NCBI GenBank assembly: GCA_963965975.1
Contig: OZ014414.1
Location: 4,191,501-4,255,500, forward strand
Source: Xestospongia bergquistia
Taxonomy: Eukaryota > Porifera > Demospongiae > Haplosclerida > Petrosiidae
Length of the DNA stretch: 64,000 bases
Direction: 5' to 3'
Below, piece by piece: positions 60,338 to 64,000 of the stretch; position 1 is the stretch's first letter; each line of letters starts with the position of its first letter. Below the pieces are notes generated by a model. The model made no database searches, had not been told where the DNA came from, and saw nothing but the letters and a program-made list of their open reading frames with translations. The position numbers were made by a program, and so were the translations under genes.

Positions 60338-62160
60338 ACTGTTTGATTTTTGACTGTGTGATATACAAGTATGCATGATGAATTCCACTCCTCACTAACA
60401 AACTGGGTGAAAAATTATTTGATTATTCAAACAATCAACCACCTGTATATGAATCAATGACATTCACGAATTGGTATGCTAAAGTTAATTGCTCAAAGAA
60501 GCTAAGTGTGAAAATAATCATTTCACCAAAGTGTCTGGAGTGATCAAAGCTTTTGGTACAAATATGAGTACTTATAGAGGAGAGGTCAACTGTGTTGTCA
60601 CTACTGCTAAGGCATAATAATATTATTAAAGGTGCATATTGTCACATTTGAATGCAGCTTAACAACAAATTATACTATTATGAAATTGCGAATGCCAAGG
60701 TTTAGTGGAGTCCATATAAATGGAGACAATGATTTAACTGACATATTAGACAAGATGAGAAAAAGAGTGAGTGAGCTAGAGTGAGTGCATGAGAGAGGAG
60801 GAAAGAGCTTTAGTATGTAAGATACTGTCTTATAAAGTCTCAGTATATTGAATTAAAGAATACTTAATAGAGCAGTTTACAACAAATACTATCGAATCAG
60901 CCACAGTCCCATTCTAGTAAACAACAACAGCACAACGTCTTGTAATGGTGGCTTTCAAAAAGCCATTTAGTAGAGCAGAGCAGGAGTAATTTTGCTGCAA
61001 TCGCAGTTAACATTAAGGGTGTCTGTTGTTTCCTTTACAGGAAACACATTAAAAGAGGTAAAACAAATTTTAATTTCTCTGATATAAAGTACATTATATG
61101 CGTTATCTAATATAAAGTGCTGATGATGAGTGATTTGGTATGGTAGTCCTCCTCCCAGTAGGTCAAGGCATTGCAATTCTTTGGGTACTTGTTCTTCCTA
61201 GCATAGTTGAGTACAATCAAACTTGATAAAATTCATGAGAGGAGTAGTTTCGAAAACCAGCTACAGTACAAAGATATGCAAGTGCATATATTACCAAAAA
61301 TAATGGATTATTAGGGCAATAAGCTGATAATAAAACACACACCAGAAGTGTCCAAGAAAAAAAGCACAAGAAGATGCCAGTAACAAAGATCTTATAATAT
61401 CCTGTCCACACATTAACTATCTGTCTAGATAATGAGAACAAAGAAAACTCATAAAATATTCATTATTTAAAAGTAGTATTACTGGCACTATTTGATGTCT
61501 GAGTTTGCTGTACATAGTATATCCAAAATATCTTTATAATATAATGTAATGATACATTAGAACATCCCAGACAATTACAAAAATAGATGACTGTGAAGAC
61601 AAATGACAGAAATGACTAAAGAATCTTGACTTATGACTTGTTATTTCTCAAATGTTATACTTGAAAACAGAGAAACCTAAAAATATAAAATTCTATTTAT
61701 CAACTCTTATAATTCCCAATTGTAACAATGACCTGATATGAACATAACAGACTATACACTTTAGATATATGAAGTACTTCACAGCAATACTTGGGATAAA
61801 TCTGATATTCAACAGTAAAAATGGTACTTTTATTTGGCTAATGGTTGATTAAGGCATTACAAACATTTGTTGATCATTTGTCTTTTGTGCATATTGCTAA
61901 AAATAGAGAAAAGGGAGCTTCATTACTGTATTGTCAAAATAACTTAAATCCCAACTTATGTATTGTTAGTACTCATCAATAGACCTGATTTAATAACATT
62001 ATTTAATATATTTGGGTTGATGTAGCCAGCACTTTACCATGACTGTTTGATTTTATAGAGATAAGGTGAGCTTGTATTCACTTCTTAACTTTTTTCTGGA
62101 GCAGAAGAAATTCCTCCCATGGGATTTCCATGTGATCCTGTAATGTGTTTGAATGCTTAG
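60338..62160. other. No recognisable gene
   Basis: AT-rich sequence. Short minus-strand ORFs at 60967-61176 and 61217-61441 show no family motif; the second is hydrophobic (ILVCVLLSAYC-like composition) but too short to support. Confidence 0.45.
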
Positions 62161-62163
62161 TGA

Positions 62164-62505
62164 TTTTTTTGTTAGTAGGTAGATTGTGTAGTGGTTGCTA
62201 GTCGATAAACTGTAGACGTTGTTAGTAGATAGACTATAGAGGCTGCTAGTAAGTAGGCTACATTGTAGAGGTTGCTAGTAGATAGACTGTATAGGCTGCT
62301 AGTGGTTATGTATACATTGCCTGCAGAAGTCTCTTGTAAGTAGATTGTAGTGGTTGCTAGTAGAAAATTTGTTGAGGCTTTTAGTAGAAAGACTGTAGAA
62401 GTTGCTAGTAGGTAGGTTTATAAAGGCAAGTAGTAGATAGACTTTAGAAACTGCTATAGTAGATGGACTGTAGAGGTTGCCAGTAGATAGATTGTAAATG
62501 TAGAG
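62164..62505. repeat. ~24-bp minisatellite (GTTGCTAGTAGATAGACTGT)
   Basis: About 14 imperfect copies, spaced mostly 23-30 bp, of GCTAGTAGATAGACTGTAGA-like words. A minus-strand ORF at 62299-62652 overlaps it and owes its Leu/Ser/Thr periodicity to the repeat, so it is not called as a gene. Confidence 0.8.
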
Positions 62506-63736
62506 GAACCATAAGCTTAGACGTTGATTCAGGAAAGTTAGAAAGAAATGTGGTTGTAAAATCCACAGTGGCCATAATATTTGTGCCAATAGCGGCAATA
62601 CTGTGTTCATGATATTTGATATACACATACAATACAGGTAGAAGGTACACATATCTTATTGTCTTGTAATTTTTATGTTTTACTGAAGAATGAAGTGTTC
62701 TGATATAATTACATTTTCTTAACTACAGTAATTGATCAATAAATGTATAGGGTTGATTTTGCTAAAGACAAATGTCTTCATGATTTTGGTATAAAATTAA
62801 ATCAGGAGATAACATAAATTGTCGGAGTCCTGGTAACAGTAAAACTAGAGTATAGAGACAAAAAATGTTACTCCAGAAAAAAAATTTGAGAGAGAATCAA
62901 TTCTTTGAAGGAATTAAGAATGTTGAGTGTTGTGGAATTATGAAATAAATATTTTTTGAAAGTGTAGTCTAGTAAGAATAATACTATAATATATATCATT
63001 CCACCTGGCATGTTTGCATCTTATAACTAGGTAGTACTAAATTTGCTTTGAATTATTTTTATCTACATACACATGTATTGCATATGTTAGCTTTGCATCA
63101 TATTCTGCAACAATTTGTAATCTCGTGAAGACTTTGACAAGTACTATCTAGAAAGGCCATCTTCAATTGTAAAGATTATTTGGGATGGTGCTATTGGAAT
63201 TGGGTAATTGACTTTGAACACACAAAGACCATAGCTGATCAAATATACATGAAAAGCACATACTTCTGCTATGAAAAACTTTCAAAATTAACTTAAATTA
63301 GGTGGCACAAATTCATTCATTTTAAAGGACTTTAAGATAAATTTTAAAATAATATATTTATGTACATAAAGATTCCAGGAGCTACACGAGTGACATCTCA
63401 ATTTCAATTATATGTATAGCTTTCTTAGAAATAGGCACATTAAAGAGATGTTTACATGGAGATAAAATAAATTTGTCTATACCAGCTGTAAGACAAATGC
63501 TCTATATTAAGGGTACTACCCTCTCCTCTTGCTAAATTTGTTAAGATGAAAATAAAATATGAAGAACGGGTCAAATCATGAAAAAGAAATAAATAAAATT
63601 CAAATTTAACTTTTCTAAATTCCTTTTAAATTTTAACAAAATCCCAAACAACGTTGTTGCCTTAAACACAGATTTGACAAGAAAACGATATTTATTAATT
63701 GCTATCCTTGGGCCTTGCCTGCATAGGCGTATTTAG
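62506..63736. other. No recognisable gene
   Basis: AT-rich, with no ORF of note and no recognised repeat. Confidence 0.45.
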
Positions 63737-63765
63737 ACCCGGGCCAGCACGGGCTTTGCCCGGGT
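63737..63765. repeat. GC-rich hairpin, possible transposon end
   Basis: ACCCGGGC and GCCCGGGT pair across a 13-base loop, beside GCATAGGCGTATTTAGACC, in otherwise AT-rich DNA. Such hairpins often mark transposon ends; no partner is in the window. Confidence 0.4.
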
Positions 63766-64000
63766 AACCAGACCAAAATTAATTACATTTTTTCAAAGAT
63801 AAATTTATTGCTTTTATTTACACAAAAAGATTAACCACTAACACATGACATGTATGACTTCACAGTTAGCAATTAGCACCTCTTTTATGAACTGTGATCT
63901 GAGTCAGACTGAGTGCCAATATGAAAAGACTCTTGTAGACTTGGGCCTCTAGTAATAGTAGCAGTAGTGGTGTAGGCTGGTCCATCAAAAAAATCATACA
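63766..64000 (-). other. Possible C-terminal coding edge on the minus strand
   Basis: From the right edge the minus strand is open for about 40 codons in more than one frame. One frame reads DGPAYTTTATITRGPSLQES and ends at a stop near 63885. A gene entering from beyond the window is possible, but there is no motif. Confidence 0.15.

Noticed and set aside
62299-62652. 117-aa minus-strand ORF
   Set aside because: Its periodic Leu/Ser/Thr composition comes from the ~24-bp minisatellite it overlaps.
1-64000. tRNA, rRNA or a prokaryotic-type operon
   Set aside because: No cloverleaf boxes, rRNA signatures or closely spaced ORFs with ribosome-binding sites were seen; spliced and repeat-rich structure indicates a eukaryote.

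Overview
The window is AT-rich, intron-bearing eukaryotic DNA with no intact cellular gene that I can recognise. It is almost wholly repeats and dead transposons: Tigger/jerky-like, piggyBac, a TA-inserting TIR element, a MULE-like MITE and LTR fragments. There are also short introns and a RecQ-like helicase fragment. This mix suggests an invertebrate animal, plausibly a demosponge such as Amphimedon. That placement is inference and needs a database search.

Layout. 1-21995 is one satellite domain of about 142-bp monomers. It has a diverged subfamily at the left end (1-2345), a long head-to-tail array (2346-13912, with a 200-base assembly gap), and orientation switches near 2345, 20262 and 21662. 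Monomers of the main array carry a near-perfect dyad, and part of the array is a ten-monomer higher-order repeat. Two transposons sit inside the array with TA target duplications. One is a 4.7-kb Tigger/jerky-like (CENP-B-related) element with a broken transposase, a triplicated 90-bp exon and a terminal PHD-like exon. The other is a 794-bp TIR element. 22000-29700 holds scattered decayed piggyBac, microsatellite, TTTAGGG-like and LTR remnants.

29985-33850 is a tandem array of about 150 bp whose minus strand looks like repeated short exons with splice sites. It is interrupted twice by a MULE-like MITE. 34183-60110 is a second, larger array whose plus strand repeats a TACTAAC / pyrimidine tract / AG / 104-nt open block / GTAAAG cassette. 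Inside it lie a broken piggyBac element, a near-identical 7-kb segmental duplication that copies part of it, two copies of a RecQ-like fragment, and more MITEs. 60115-64000 has no recognisable gene.

Nothing forms a functional pathway. The coherent stories are structural: a centromere-like satellite colonised by a CENP-B-family transposon, nested insertions that give a relative order of events, and two large arrays of exon-like cassettes on opposite strands.
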